Source of the DNA: Myxococcales bacterium
Lineage (GTDB): Bacteria > Myxococcota_A > Polyangia > Nannocystales > Nannocystaceae
Direction of reading: 5' to 3'
Length of the DNA: 64,000 nt
Assembly: GCA_014240065.1 (NCBI GenBank)
Contig: JAAZXR010000005.1
Coordinates: forward strand, 1 to 64,000
Shown: positions 27,049 through 35,567 of the stretch, piece by piece
Numbering within the stretch: the stretch's first letter is position 1
Layout: the number at the start of each line of letters is the position of its first letter
Notes under the pieces: model-generated
Seen by the model: the letters and a program-made list of their open reading frames with translations, nothing else
Told to the model about the DNA's origin: nothing
Databases searched by the model: none
Translations under genes and position numbers: made by a program

Positions 27049-28863
27049 TCACATGCGCTGCGGCGAGGGGATGCCGAGCAAGGAGAGCCCCCACGCGAGC
27101 GCGTGACGAACGGCGGTGACCAACAACAGCCGCGCTTGCAACAGATCACCCTCGCTCGTGAGCACGGGGCAAAGGGCCTGGAAGTGGTTGTAGTTCTTGG
27201 AGAGCTCGAACAGGTAGGTGCACAGCAGCGAGGGGCGCAGCTTGTCGGCGGCGTGGGCCACGACGCTGGGCAGGTCGTCGAGCTTCATCAGCAGCGCGCG
27301 CTCTGCCGGATGCTCGAGGGCGGCGCACACTCGGCTCGCAGCGTCGTCGCTCGCCAAGATCGCCGCGTCGAGTCGCAGGCCGCGCTCGTCTCCCTTGCGC
27401 AGGATGGAGGCGGTGCGCGCTCCCACGTACTGAAGGTAGGGGCCAGTGTTCCCCTCAAATTCCATCCACGCCTCCATGTCAAACACGATCTTCTGATTGA
27501 CGTCTCGCGCGAGCATCCCGTATTTGATGGCGCCGAGCGCCACCTCGTGGGTGGCGGCGTCAACCTCGCCGTCGGTCCAGGTGTCGCTGTACTTGGAGAA
27601 GTACCCGTCTCGGAGTCGCGCGGTCATCGTGGCTCGGAGATCGCCGAACAAGACCACCGTGCCTTTGCGGGTGGACATGGCGCCCTCGGGCAGCTCCACC
27701 ATCTCGTAGGGCACGTGATGACATCGCTCCGCTTGGTCGAACCCCATCTTTTTGAGCGTCAAGAACACGTGCTTGAAGTGATCGCTTTGGCGCATGTCGA
27801 CCACGTAGATGGAGCGGTCGATGGCGTATTCTTGGAACTTCAAGCGCGCGAGCGCCAGGTCCTTGGTGGCGTAGAGCCCGGTGCCATCTCGCTTGCGGAG
27901 CATGAAAAATGGCATATAGGGGATCTCCTCGTTGAAGATCCCGACCGCCCCATCGCTCTCTACGAACACACCCTGCGTGAGGTATTCGTCGACCAAGGCG
28001 AGGCTCGGGCCGTCGACCTCACTCTCGTAAAAGAGGCGGTCGAAGTGTACGCCGCACCACCGGTAGATTTCGTCGAACTCGTCCAGAGACCACTGACGCG
28101 TACGGGTCCAGATGTCTTTGAGCGCCTCGTCTCCGGACTCCACCGCGTGCAGAATCTCGGTCATGCGAGCGCGGGCCGCCTCGTGCTCGGCGTGGGCCGC
28201 CGCGTCGCCGCCCTTCGCCGCGGTCTCGAGGTCTTCGAGCCTCAGCGTCGCCTTCGCGTAGATTTGTCCGAGCCACTCGCCTCGCGCGGTGTCCGGCGGG
28301 GCCCGGCCCGCGTCGTCGAGCTCATCGAGGAAGTACCAGAGGCACTTCGCGATGTGGGTGCCGACATCGCCGAGATAGTTGGCGGCCACGACCTCGTGGC
28401 CGACGGCACGCAGCAAGCGCACGAGGCTGTCTCCGAGGCACACGTTGCGCATATGGCCCACGTGAAACGCCTTGTGGGTGTTGGGCTGGGAGTATTCGAC
28501 CATCACCTTTTGACGCTGTGGTGTGGCCGTGGGGGGAGTGTTGCTGGCCCACGGCACGAGCAGTTTGGCGGCGGTGGTGCCGGTCTCAAGACTCACGTTA
28601 ACGTAGGGACCCGAGGTGCCGACGTGCGCGATGACGCCGCGATCACGGAGGGCCTCCACGGCCGCGACGACGTCTGCGGCGATGGCGGGCGGCGCTTTCT
28701 TCAAGACCTTCGCGAGGCGAAAGCAGGGGAAGGCGAGATCGCCCATGTCCGCGCGAGGCGGCGGCGCGAGGAGGTCTGCGATCTCATCCACGCTGAGGTT
28801 CGCCTCGGGCGGGAGGGCTTGGGCCAGCGTCGTGGCCACGAGGGTGGGGAGCGAAGAACGCAT
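27049..28863 (-). CDS. argS: Arginyl-tRNA synthetase
   Basis: 604 residues from MRSSLPTLVATTLAQAL. It attaches Arg to tRNA-Arg. The N-terminal Add1 domain (about residues 1-95) is followed by the class I core with FHVGHMRN (HIGH motif) preceded by EYSQPNTHKA, the Arg-binding region GDVGTHIAKC, and MSTRKGT as the KMSKS loop. The C-terminal anticodon-binding domain has EFEGNTGPYLQYVGARTASI and the end GIPSPQRM typical of ArgS. The chosen ATG gives the standard length; the frame extends 12 codons upstream without support. Confidence 0.95.
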   Translation of the reverse strand: MRSSLPTLVATTLAQALPPEANLSVDEIADLLAPPPRADMGDLAFPCFRLAKVLKKAPPAIAADVVAAVEALRDRGVIAHVGTSGPYVNVSLETGTTAAKLLVPWASNTPPTATPQRQKVMVEYSQPNTHKAFHVGHMRNVCLGDSLVRLLRAVGHEVVAANYLGDVGTHIAKCLWYFLDELDDAGRAPPDTARGEWLGQIYAKATLRLEDLETAAKGGDAAAHAEHEAARARMTEILHAVESGDEALKDIWTRTRQWSLDEFDEIYRWCGVHFDRLFYESEVDGPSLALVDEYLTQGVFVESDGAVGIFNEEIPYMPFFMLRKRDGTGLYATKDLALARLKFQEYAIDRSIYVVDMRQSDHFKHVFLTLKKMGFDQAERCHHVPYEMVELPEGAMSTRKGTVVLFGDLRATMTARLRDGYFSKYSDTWTDGEVDAATHEVALGAIKYGMLARDVNQKIVFDMEAWMEFEGNTGPYLQYVGARTASILRKGDERGLRLDAAILASDDAASRVCAALEHPAERALLMKLDDLPSVVAHAADKLRPSLLCTYLFELSKNYNHFQALCPVLTSEGDLLQARLLLVTAVRHALAWGLSLLGIPSPQRM

Positions 28864-29076
28864 CGGGCGCACGCTACCAGCGACGGCGCGGCGCGTCACG
28901 CCGCGGTAGGCGTTGAGGGGGCGGCCCGCGGATTTGGCGAAGAAACCGCCTCCGGGGGCGGCCGCGGCGAATGAGCCGCGTGGGCGAGCAGGCGGCGTTG
29001 AGGCGGCGGGCCTCGGGCTTCGTGACGTGGCTCTCGCGGGGATGGGCGACCGCGGCTTGGGGAGCGAGGGGACATG

Positions 29077-29091
29077 GGCTAGCCTCTAGCC
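29077..29091 (+). promoter_or_regulatory. Hairpin directly abutting a start codon
   Basis: GGCTAG-CCT-CTAGCC is a perfect 6-bp stem with a 3-nt loop whose last base is immediately before the ATG at 29092. No Shine-Dalgarno sequence is visible, so the fold would occupy the ribosome-binding region. Confidence 0.45.
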
Positions 29092-29214
29092 ATGGTCATC
29101 TTGTTCATCGGGGCGTGGCTCGCATTCGGCGCGGTGTTCTACTTCGTTGGATTCCGCCACCACGTGGAGCGATTGACCCTTCGCCCCGAGGATCGGTGGG
29201 ACGAGGGGCTCTAG
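29092..29214 (+). CDS. 40-residue single-helix membrane microprotein
   Basis: The frame encodes MVILFIGAWLAFGAVFYFVG followed by FRHHVERLTLRPEDRWDEGL and tag. One hydrophobic helix fills the first 20 residues and a charged, amphipathic cytoplasmic tail the last 20, as in many bacterial membrane microproteins that regulate a partner. It ends 50 nt before the AAA+ ATPase on the same strand, so a joint transcript is likely. A hairpin touches the start codon. There is no homology evidence, hence moderate confidence. Confidence 0.5.
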   Translation: MVILFIGAWLAFGAVFYFVGFRHHVERLTLRPEDRWDEGL

Positions 29215-29264
29215 CCTCCCACGTCGCGACTTCGCAGCCCGCCGCTCGCTCTCGTGTGAACGCC

Positions 29265-30974
29265 ATGAGCAAGACCCAACATCCGCCGCTGATCGTCCGA
29301 CCGCCTGTGGAGGGCTTCGACCGCGCGGGCATGCGCGACATGGTGCGAGCCTGCGGGCTCGCGAAGACTGTGCACACCATGGTGCGCGCCCCCTTCGGTC
29401 ACTCGCTCGAGAGCCTCCGAACCCTCGAGGCGGTCGTCGAGGCGGCGGACCTGGGTCTCGCGTGCGGCGAGGCCATGCACGCGGCTGTGCTCGAAGACGT
29501 GGCGGCGACCGGGAGCCTCGCGATCCCCGACTTGACGGGCGACCAGCGCCTCTTCGTGGGGGCGTTCGTCATCATCGTGCTCACCGACGCGCTCGTCCCC
29601 GAGCTCGCGGCGTTGGCTCCCACGCCGGAGGTCGAGTCGGATCTTGAAGCCGAGGGGATCGACGCGCTGTTGGAGGCGCCCGCCCGCGAGGTCATCGAGC
29701 GGGTGTGCAAAATGAGCGGCGCCTACCTCTCCGTGCAAGCGGAGCGTAACGCCGCCGCTGGCGACAGCCAGCAGGCCCGCTCGCAGTGGGTGGTGCAGAC
29801 CCTGCACGCTTTCTGGATCCAGATGCGGGGCGCGGTGGGGCGCTTGACCCATCTCGGGCGGCTGCGTCCGTTTGGCGAGGCGCTCGCGAAGCGCGAGGTT
29901 CACGTGGGGTCGCTGCGCTACAACGGGTTTCACGCCCGACATCAGGCGGCGCCGGAGAGTGACCTCAAGCCCGTGCAGGTCGGGGACATCGTGGGGAACG
30001 AAGACTATATCGAGGCGGGACTCAAGCTCGCCCGTGACGTGGCGGCCTTCGACTTTGAACGCCACGAGAGCCCCAAGAAAATCAACCCCGTGTTGTTCGG
30101 TCTCGGACGCCCAGGGTGCGGAAAGACAATCACCGCGCACGCCATCGGGAACTACTTCCTGGACTATTGCAAAGAGCGAGATATCCCGGCGAAGTTCAAG
30201 GTGATCCGGCGGACAGACTGGGCGAGCTCGTATCAAAACGCCAGCGCCGCTCAGCTCGTGAAGATCTTCGAGGAAGAGGTCTATGGCTTCGACGGCGTGT
30301 GCGGAGTGTACTGGCCCGACATCGACACGGCCTTCGCCTCGCGCGACTCGGGGGACCTCCGGATGGAGGAGAAAAATAACCTCGGCGCGGTGTTCGGCAT
30401 CTTCGACGGCACGCTGATCCCCAAGGACGGGAAGTGGTTCATGATGTGCGACGCCAATTTCATGCAGATGGACGAGGCGACGCGTTCACGCATCGCGCAA
30501 AATCCGTTCACGGTCACCGGCCCGACGACCCCGGAGGCCTACGTCACGCTGATCCGCGACGTGCTGCTCCGGGACGTGCAGCGCGATATCTCCGCGGACG
30601 ACCCGCGCTGGATCGAGGTGGGACAAGCCTGCGTGGACGGCGAATTGAGCGGCAGAAATTGCGAGAGCATCGCCAACAATATCCGCGCCCACGTCCAAGA
30701 CTTCGAGTACCCAGACGAGTACTTCAAGGCGAGCTATGAGGAGCGCGAGGCGATCATCGAACAGCGCTCCAAACGGGTAGACGTGGACGAGATGAAACGA
30801 CGGGTGGAGGACTTCGTCTCGTTTTCTCGGGAGGCCGAGGCGAAGGCCGCCGAGGATCGATTTGACCGCGAGGTCGAGGCGATGGTGCGACAGCTCAACG
30901 CCGGTCGCGCCGCGTCGGAGCGCGCGGCGGAGGCTCTAGAGGCCCAGCTCGCCGACGACGCGACCGCCGAGTGA
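29265..30974 (+). CDS. AAA+ family ATPase with unusual Walker B
   Basis: 569 residues from MSKTQHPPLIVRPPVEG; a GTG three codons earlier is possible. An all-helical N-terminal domain of about 250 residues is followed by an ATPase core: LFGLGRPGCGKTITAHAIGN (Walker A), GVYWPDIDTAFA at the Walker B position, FMMCDANFMQMDEATRSRI (sensor 1 Asn and arginine-finger region), then a helical lid. The Walker B motif lacks the usual hhhhDE and has D-I-D instead. The C-terminal ~100 residues are a charged coiled coil (VDEMKRRVEDFVSFSREAEA). It probably remodels a protein partner. The tiny membrane gene upstream may be functionally linked. Confidence 0.75.
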   Translation: MSKTQHPPLIVRPPVEGFDRAGMRDMVRACGLAKTVHTMVRAPFGHSLESLRTLEAVVEAADLGLACGEAMHAAVLEDVAATGSLAIPDLTGDQRLFVGAFVIIVLTDALVPELAALAPTPEVESDLEAEGIDALLEAPAREVIERVCKMSGAYLSVQAERNAAAGDSQQARSQWVVQTLHAFWIQMRGAVGRLTHLGRLRPFGEALAKREVHVGSLRYNGFHARHQAAPESDLKPVQVGDIVGNEDYIEAGLKLARDVAAFDFERHESPKKINPVLFGLGRPGCGKTITAHAIGNYFLDYCKERDIPAKFKVIRRTDWASSYQNASAAQLVKIFEEEVYGFDGVCGVYWPDIDTAFASRDSGDLRMEEKNNLGAVFGIFDGTLIPKDGKWFMMCDANFMQMDEATRSRIAQNPFTVTGPTTPEAYVTLIRDVLLRDVQRDISADDPRWIEVGQACVDGELSGRNCESIANNIRAHVQDFEYPDEYFKASYEEREAIIEQRSKRVDVDEMKRRVEDFVSFSREAEAKAAEDRFDREVEAMVRQLNAGRAASERAAEALEAQLADDATAE

Positions 30975-31116
30975 GCGGGTGATGAGCATCGGCGCTGCGG
31001 TCCCCCGTTGACGGGGTGACGCGGGGCGTGCTCTCCGGCGGCCCCACGCTCGAATTCGTGGAGTCGCGGGCGCGGGCGCCGGCCGCCACCCCGTCATTTT
31101 GTTACATTTGGCGGCC

Positions 31117-32145
31117 ATGGCCCACGCCTCCATCTTCGACTCCCACGCTGCGTGGGAATCGCTGCACCGCAGCACGCTGTTGCAGATGCGGCTCTGCGAT
31201 CTCGGGCTGCGGATCGAGGGGACGTGGATCGAGGACGCCGTCGCGCGACTGCACGAGGAGCTCAAGGCGCGGCGTCTGCGTTTTCGTCCGCACGTGTGGG
31301 TGAGCGACGAGTGGCTGTGTCCTGATCAGGTGCCGGGATTCGCGGTGCCCTTTTATCTTCTGCACCCGCGGTTGATTCGCCTCGAGCGCGCGATGATGTT
31401 GCAGGCGGAGGGCGCGACGTTCAAAGAGTGCATGCGTCTCATGCGACATGAGGCGGGCCACGCGATCCAAAACGCGTTCTCTCTCCATCGTCGTCGCCGG
31501 TGGCAGGAGCTGTTTGGTCACGCGAGCGATCCCTACCCCGAGAGCTATCGCCCGAACCCGGCGAGCAAGCACTACGTGGTCCACCTCGATGGCTGGTACG
31601 CCCAGAGTCACCCGGCGGAGGACTTCGCCGAGACCTTCGCGGTGTGGTTGTCACCGCGCTCTGGCTGGCGGAGCAAGTACGCGAACTGGGGGGCGCGGCG
31701 AAAGCTCGAGTATGTCGATGAGCTCATGGCGTCGCTGGCCGGCAAGCCGGTCCCCAACAAGACGCGCGCGCGGCCGTATCCGCTCCACCGCAGCAACCTC
31801 ACGCTTCAAGAGCACTATCAATTCAAGCGAGATCATTATCGCCCCGGGTTCGCGGGGGGCTATGACGACGATTTGCGGCGCCTGTTCCCCGCGCTCAAGC
31901 ACCAAGGGGAGCCCGCGGCCGGATTTTTGCGGCGAAATCGCGTCGAACTTCGTGACATGGTATCGCGATGGGCAGAGGAGCACCGCTTTACCATTGACCA
32001 GGTGATGAAGCAGATGATCGGACGATGCGCAGAGTTGAGGCTGAGGACCCGAGCAGGGACGAGCACCAAGCGTGACGTGGCGATCGTGCTCGCGTTGCAC
32101 TCCATGAACTACGTCTACAAGGTCCGTGACTGGCACGCCGTGTGA
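31117..32145 (+). CDS. Putative zinc metallopeptidase
   Basis: 342 residues from MAHASIFDSHAAWESL. The zinc site is MRHEAGHAI (HExxH), and the third ligand is in HPAEDFAETFAVWL, where E-D-x-A-E-T-F is typical of the putative zinc-binding metallopeptidase group (PF15887-like). It has no signal peptide, so it acts in the cytoplasm. Its stop overlaps the next start by one base, so the partner is the ATP-grasp enzyme. The combination suggests making and trimming of a peptide or peptide-like bond, but the substrate cannot be read from the sequence. Confidence 0.75.
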   Translation: MAHASIFDSHAAWESLHRSTLLQMRLCDLGLRIEGTWIEDAVARLHEELKARRLRFRPHVWVSDEWLCPDQVPGFAVPFYLLHPRLIRLERAMMLQAEGATFKECMRLMRHEAGHAIQNAFSLHRRRRWQELFGHASDPYPESYRPNPASKHYVVHLDGWYAQSHPAEDFAETFAVWLSPRSGWRSKYANWGARRKLEYVDELMASLAGKPVPNKTRARPYPLHRSNLTLQEHYQFKRDHYRPGFAGGYDDDLRRLFPALKHQGEPAAGFLRRNRVELRDMVSRWAEEHRFTIDQVMKQMIGRCAELRLRTRAGTSTKRDVAIVLALHSMNYVYKVRDWHAV

Positions 32146-33167
32146 TGAAAGCTCCAAAGTCCCTACGCATCCTCCTCTTGTGTCACCGCGATTTGGTGCC
32201 GCCCGAGGACGAAGCGGCGGCGACCGAGGACGTCCTTGAAGAGACGGAGACCGAGCGGGACGTGCTGCGGGCGCTGCGGGCGCTCGGTCACAAGGTGGAG
32301 GTGGTGGGGCTCTACGACGAGCTCACCCCGCTGCGAGAGGCGGTGCGCCGGTTCCGGCCCCACTTGGCGTTTAACCTGCTCGAAGAGTTCTACGACGAGG
32401 CGATCTACGACTACAACATCGTCGCGTATCTAGAGCTTTTGCGGGTGCCCTACACCGGCTGCAACCCGCGCGGCATGGTGCTCGGTCGAGACAAGGCCCT
32501 GTCGAAGAAGGTGCTCAGCTACCATCGAGTGAAGGTGCCCAAGTTTGGGGTGCTCCGGCGCGGTCGAAAGATTCATCGCGCGGCTGGCTTGGAGTTCCCG
32601 CTCATCGTGAAGTCGCTCACCGAAGACGCCTCCCTCGGGATCTCTGAGGCGTCGGTGGTGTCCTCCGACGACAAATTCAAGGAGCGGGTGGAGTTCATCC
32701 ACCGCCGGGTGCAGACCCCGGCGATCATCGAGCAGTATATCAAGGGGCGCGAGGTGTACGTCACAGTGCTCGGCCACGCGCGCTTGCAGGTGCTCCCTCC
32801 GTGGGAGCTGTGTTTCAAGGGGCTGAGGGAGGAGGCGCCGAAGATAGCGACCCGACGCGCGAAGTGGGACAAGGCCTACAAAGAGCGACGGGGCCTGCAC
32901 CTCAAGGCCGCCGAGGGTTTTGACGCGCCGCAGCGGGAACATCTCGAGCGCCTCAGCAAGCGAATCTATCGCTCGTTGAGCCTGTCCGGGTACGCGCGGA
33001 TCGATTTTCGAATCCAACAGGACGGCACCCCGTACTTTCTCGAGGCCAACCCCAACCCGGACATCTCCTCCGACGCCGAGTCCGCGAGCGCGGCGTTGAG
33101 CGTGGGGGTGAGCTACGAGGAGCTGATTCAGCAGATCGTTCGCCTGGGGCTCCGCTCTCTCGACTGA
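32145..33167 (+). CDS. ATP-grasp ligase, D-Ala-D-Ala-ligase-like
   Basis: 340 residues. The ATG shares its A with the TGA of the metallopeptidase, giving strict translational coupling (a GTG three bases earlier is also possible). Features of the ATP-grasp fold are visible: VPYTGCNPRGMVLGRDKALSKK, FPLIVKSLTEDASLGIS (ATP-binding Lys and glycine loop), IEQYIKGREVYVTVLG, and the metal-binding YFLEANPNPDISSD. The order and spacing resemble D-alanine-D-alanine ligases, but the DYNIVAYLELL region before the ATP domain differs from Ddl. It probably joins a carboxylate to an amine using ATP; the substrate is unknown. Confidence 0.8.
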   Translation: MKAPKSLRILLLCHRDLVPPEDEAAATEDVLEETETERDVLRALRALGHKVEVVGLYDELTPLREAVRRFRPHLAFNLLEEFYDEAIYDYNIVAYLELLRVPYTGCNPRGMVLGRDKALSKKVLSYHRVKVPKFGVLRRGRKIHRAAGLEFPLIVKSLTEDASLGISEASVVSSDDKFKERVEFIHRRVQTPAIIEQYIKGREVYVTVLGHARLQVLPPWELCFKGLREEAPKIATRRAKWDKAYKERRGLHLKAAEGFDAPQREHLERLSKRIYRSLSLSGYARIDFRIQQDGTPYFLEANPNPDISSDAESASAALSVGVSYEELIQQIVRLGLRSLD

Positions 33168-33204
33168 AGAGCGGTCGCGTCGCTCCCGTCGGCGACCGCG
33201 TGGC

Positions 33205-35352
33205 TTATCGCTCCGGCGGCGGACCTTCACCGAGCGGCACGAGCTGTCCCTTGGCCCACGCGTCGAGCCCCCCACCGTATCCATCGAGGCGCCAGCGCTC
33301 GCTCGCCCCGCCCGCGAGGTTGTAGCGGCTGGTGGTGGTGGCCAGGTTCATGAGCAGGTGGAACGCGGGGCCCGAGATGATCGTGGCGCCCCCGATCTCC
33401 GAGAGCCGCATCTGGAACAGGCTCACGGGTCCACCGGGGAGCTCCACGGGCTTGGAGGAGAGCCCGACCCACGACGGCAACTTGGCGCCTTCAAGCTCTC
33501 CATGAAAGCGGGTGGTGTGAACCACCGGGGTCTCCTTGCCTGCCCGCGGCGTGCGCTCGCAGACGCGGACCCACGCGGCCCGCACCGCGGCGCCGAGCGC
33601 GTCGAGGGAGAGGAGATCGGGACTCGAGCCACACAGGATCGGATCGAGTCTGTCTTGGAGACCGAGGACGAAGGCGGGCTCTCGGACGAGCCAGTTCGCG
33701 GTGGAGGCCGGGAGGTGAGACTCGATCAGCGCGCGCACGACCTCGCGGTGGAGCGCGTGGAACTTGGCCATCATGGCGCGGCCGTGGGACGACTGCCGCG
33801 AGGCCTGCTGGCGCGCCCACGTGAGCATCTCGGCGGCGGCGGCGTCGTGGGCGGGGAGCAGCGGCCCCCACGCCTCGGCCAGGTCGCGGCACATCAAGTC
33901 GAGCTCGTCGTAGCTCATGCGCAGCAAGTCGGCGGGGGCGAACTTGTCTTGGCTGGAGAGTAATTCGCTCAGTCTGCGGTGCCGGTACGGGGGCTCGGGA
34001 AACGCGGTCCAGCCGTCGTGCCGCTCGTTGGCGGAGGCGATGAACCCCGAGGGGGGGTCGAAGACCGTGGGGGCGGGGGCGGGGGCGCCGTCGCGAGCGA
34101 CCCAGCCCGCGTGGGGTCCCCACCGCGTGGGGTCCGGGGAGGTGGTCCCTGTCTGGGTGTAGCCGAGGTGTCCGTCGACGTCGGCGAAGGTCCCCGCGAG
34201 GCTCAAAAACTTGATCTCCTCGTGGACCTTGAGCAGGGCCTTGACGCTGCGGCAGCGGTGCACGTCGGCGAAGGCCATCAGGTCGCGGTAGGTGTGCTCA
34301 AATCCGTGCCACTGCATGGAGGGCAGATGCACCGGCTGTTCGCTCGCGGCGTCACCCATGATGGTGCCCTCGTCGCTGTCCCAGAACGTCCATAACTAAT
34401 CGGCTCGGCCGCGCACGCGGACGGTCTCGTCGCGTCGCCGAAGCGGGAGCCACTCGTCCCCGACGGCGCGGCGCCCGGCTCTGCAGCGCTGCAGGCCGAC
34501 GCTGACGTTGGCCGCGTGCCCGAAGGTGTAGCTCCAGGCGCAGTGGCGGTTGCGACCCGAGGCGATATTCGGCAGCCCCGCGACGCAGACGCCGTGGACG
34601 AAATCGTCTTCGTCCTCGATGTCGAGGTGGGCGGCGTACATGACCGGCGGGATCTTTCCGACCTCCATGTGGAACTCGCCCATGAGCAGGGGTTTGCCGG
34701 TGGCGCTCTTGTCACCGGAGATCGCGAAGGCGTTCGAGCCCGAGGGCCCTCCCGAAAAAATATTCGTGAGGGTCTCGGGCAGCTTGAGGGCCTCGCGCAC
34801 CGTGGGATCGATGTCCGCGGCGGCGTCGCCGTACAGCAGGGTGGTCAAGGCCTCCGGGGCGCCTTCGCTCGCGAGCTTGGCGAGGATGAGGGCCGCGGTC
34901 TGGGTGATCGAGTTGAGGCCGAACCACCCGGTGAGGCGGACCAGCGCGATCATGTCCTTGGGTTCGTAGGGTCGCCGCGCCGCCGGCAGCAGCCGCAGCA
35001 AGGCGGGCGTGCCGCCATCTTCGGCCCCGCGCTCGAATCCCTCGCAGTAGTGGCCGCCGATGGTGCGGGTGGCGTCGTCGAGGGCCTCCCATTGCGCGTC
35101 GAGATCGGCGGTGAGCCCCATGCTCTTGACGGAGTAGTCCACCGCCCGCGTGAGGGGCCGGTCGCCGAGCAGCTCCATGAGTCGGCCGTGGGCCGCGGCG
35201 AGCAGCAGCCGCACCTGCGCCTGGCGGTCGTGGCCGTGCATCCAACCGAGGGCGTAGGCGCCCTCGTCCCGGTGCCGGACGCGGATTCGGGGAAATCCCA
35301 GCGCGTCGCGCTGGTAGGGGATCGGTCCCCAGGGGCCGTGGATCCGAGGCAT
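33205..35352 (-). pseudogene. Penicillin-acylase-type Ntn hydrolase, interrupted by an in-frame TAG
   Basis: Two minus-strand frames, 34396-35352 and 33205-34359, are in the same phase and together make 716 codons, the usual size of penicillin acylase family (S45) enzymes. Part one begins PWGPIPYQRDALGFPRIRV (family N-terminus) and contains GSNAFAISGDKSATGKPLL with the would-be nucleophile Ser206 formed by self-cleavage. A TAG at 34396-34398 stops it after 318 residues; reading through it gives LWTFWDSDEGTIMGD and the rest of the beta subunit. At FADVDGHLGYTQTG the residues just before F-A-D are LAGT, where acylases have an essential Asn. There is no signal peptide. It may be a decayed gene, a sequencing error, or two polypeptides (an SD-like GAGG precedes the second ATG). 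Confidence 0.7.
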
Positions 35353-35383
35353 GGCTGCCCCATGGTGCCCTACCTACGCCGAA

Positions 35384-35413
35384 CCGTGAACCTTGGATGT
35401 CCAAGATTCACGG
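35384..35413. promoter_or_regulatory. Long near-perfect palindrome upstream of the acylase
   Basis: CCGTGAA-c-CTTGGA-tg-TCCAAG-a-TTCACGG: two 13-base arms with one mismatch around a 2-bp centre, starting 32 nt upstream of the acylase ATG. The tiny centre suits a protein-binding operator better than an RNA terminator. Confidence 0.5.
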
Positions 35414-35513
35414 CGGCGCTGACAGACGGGCTCGCGCGTGGCGGGGAGGGGCCCGGTCGCCGAGTGATGGCGGGTACCGCACGGGGGGGGCACCCGCCGT
35501 GTGGAGGGCGACG

Positions 35514-35550
35514 CCACGCGCACGCCTGCCGTGGGGAGGCGTGCGCGTGG
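35514..35550 (-). terminator. Strong hairpin downstream of the subtilase gene
   Basis: A perfect 14-bp stem (ccacgcgcacgcct / aggcgtgcgcgtgg) with a 9-nt loop begins 18 nt after the subtilase stop, followed by a second 7-bp hairpin (ggcgggt/acccgcc, 35469-35498). There is no U run, so it may act as a Rho-independent pause/stop or protect the mRNA end. Confidence 0.55.
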
Positions 35551-35567
35551 GGCTCCGGGCCCTGGGA

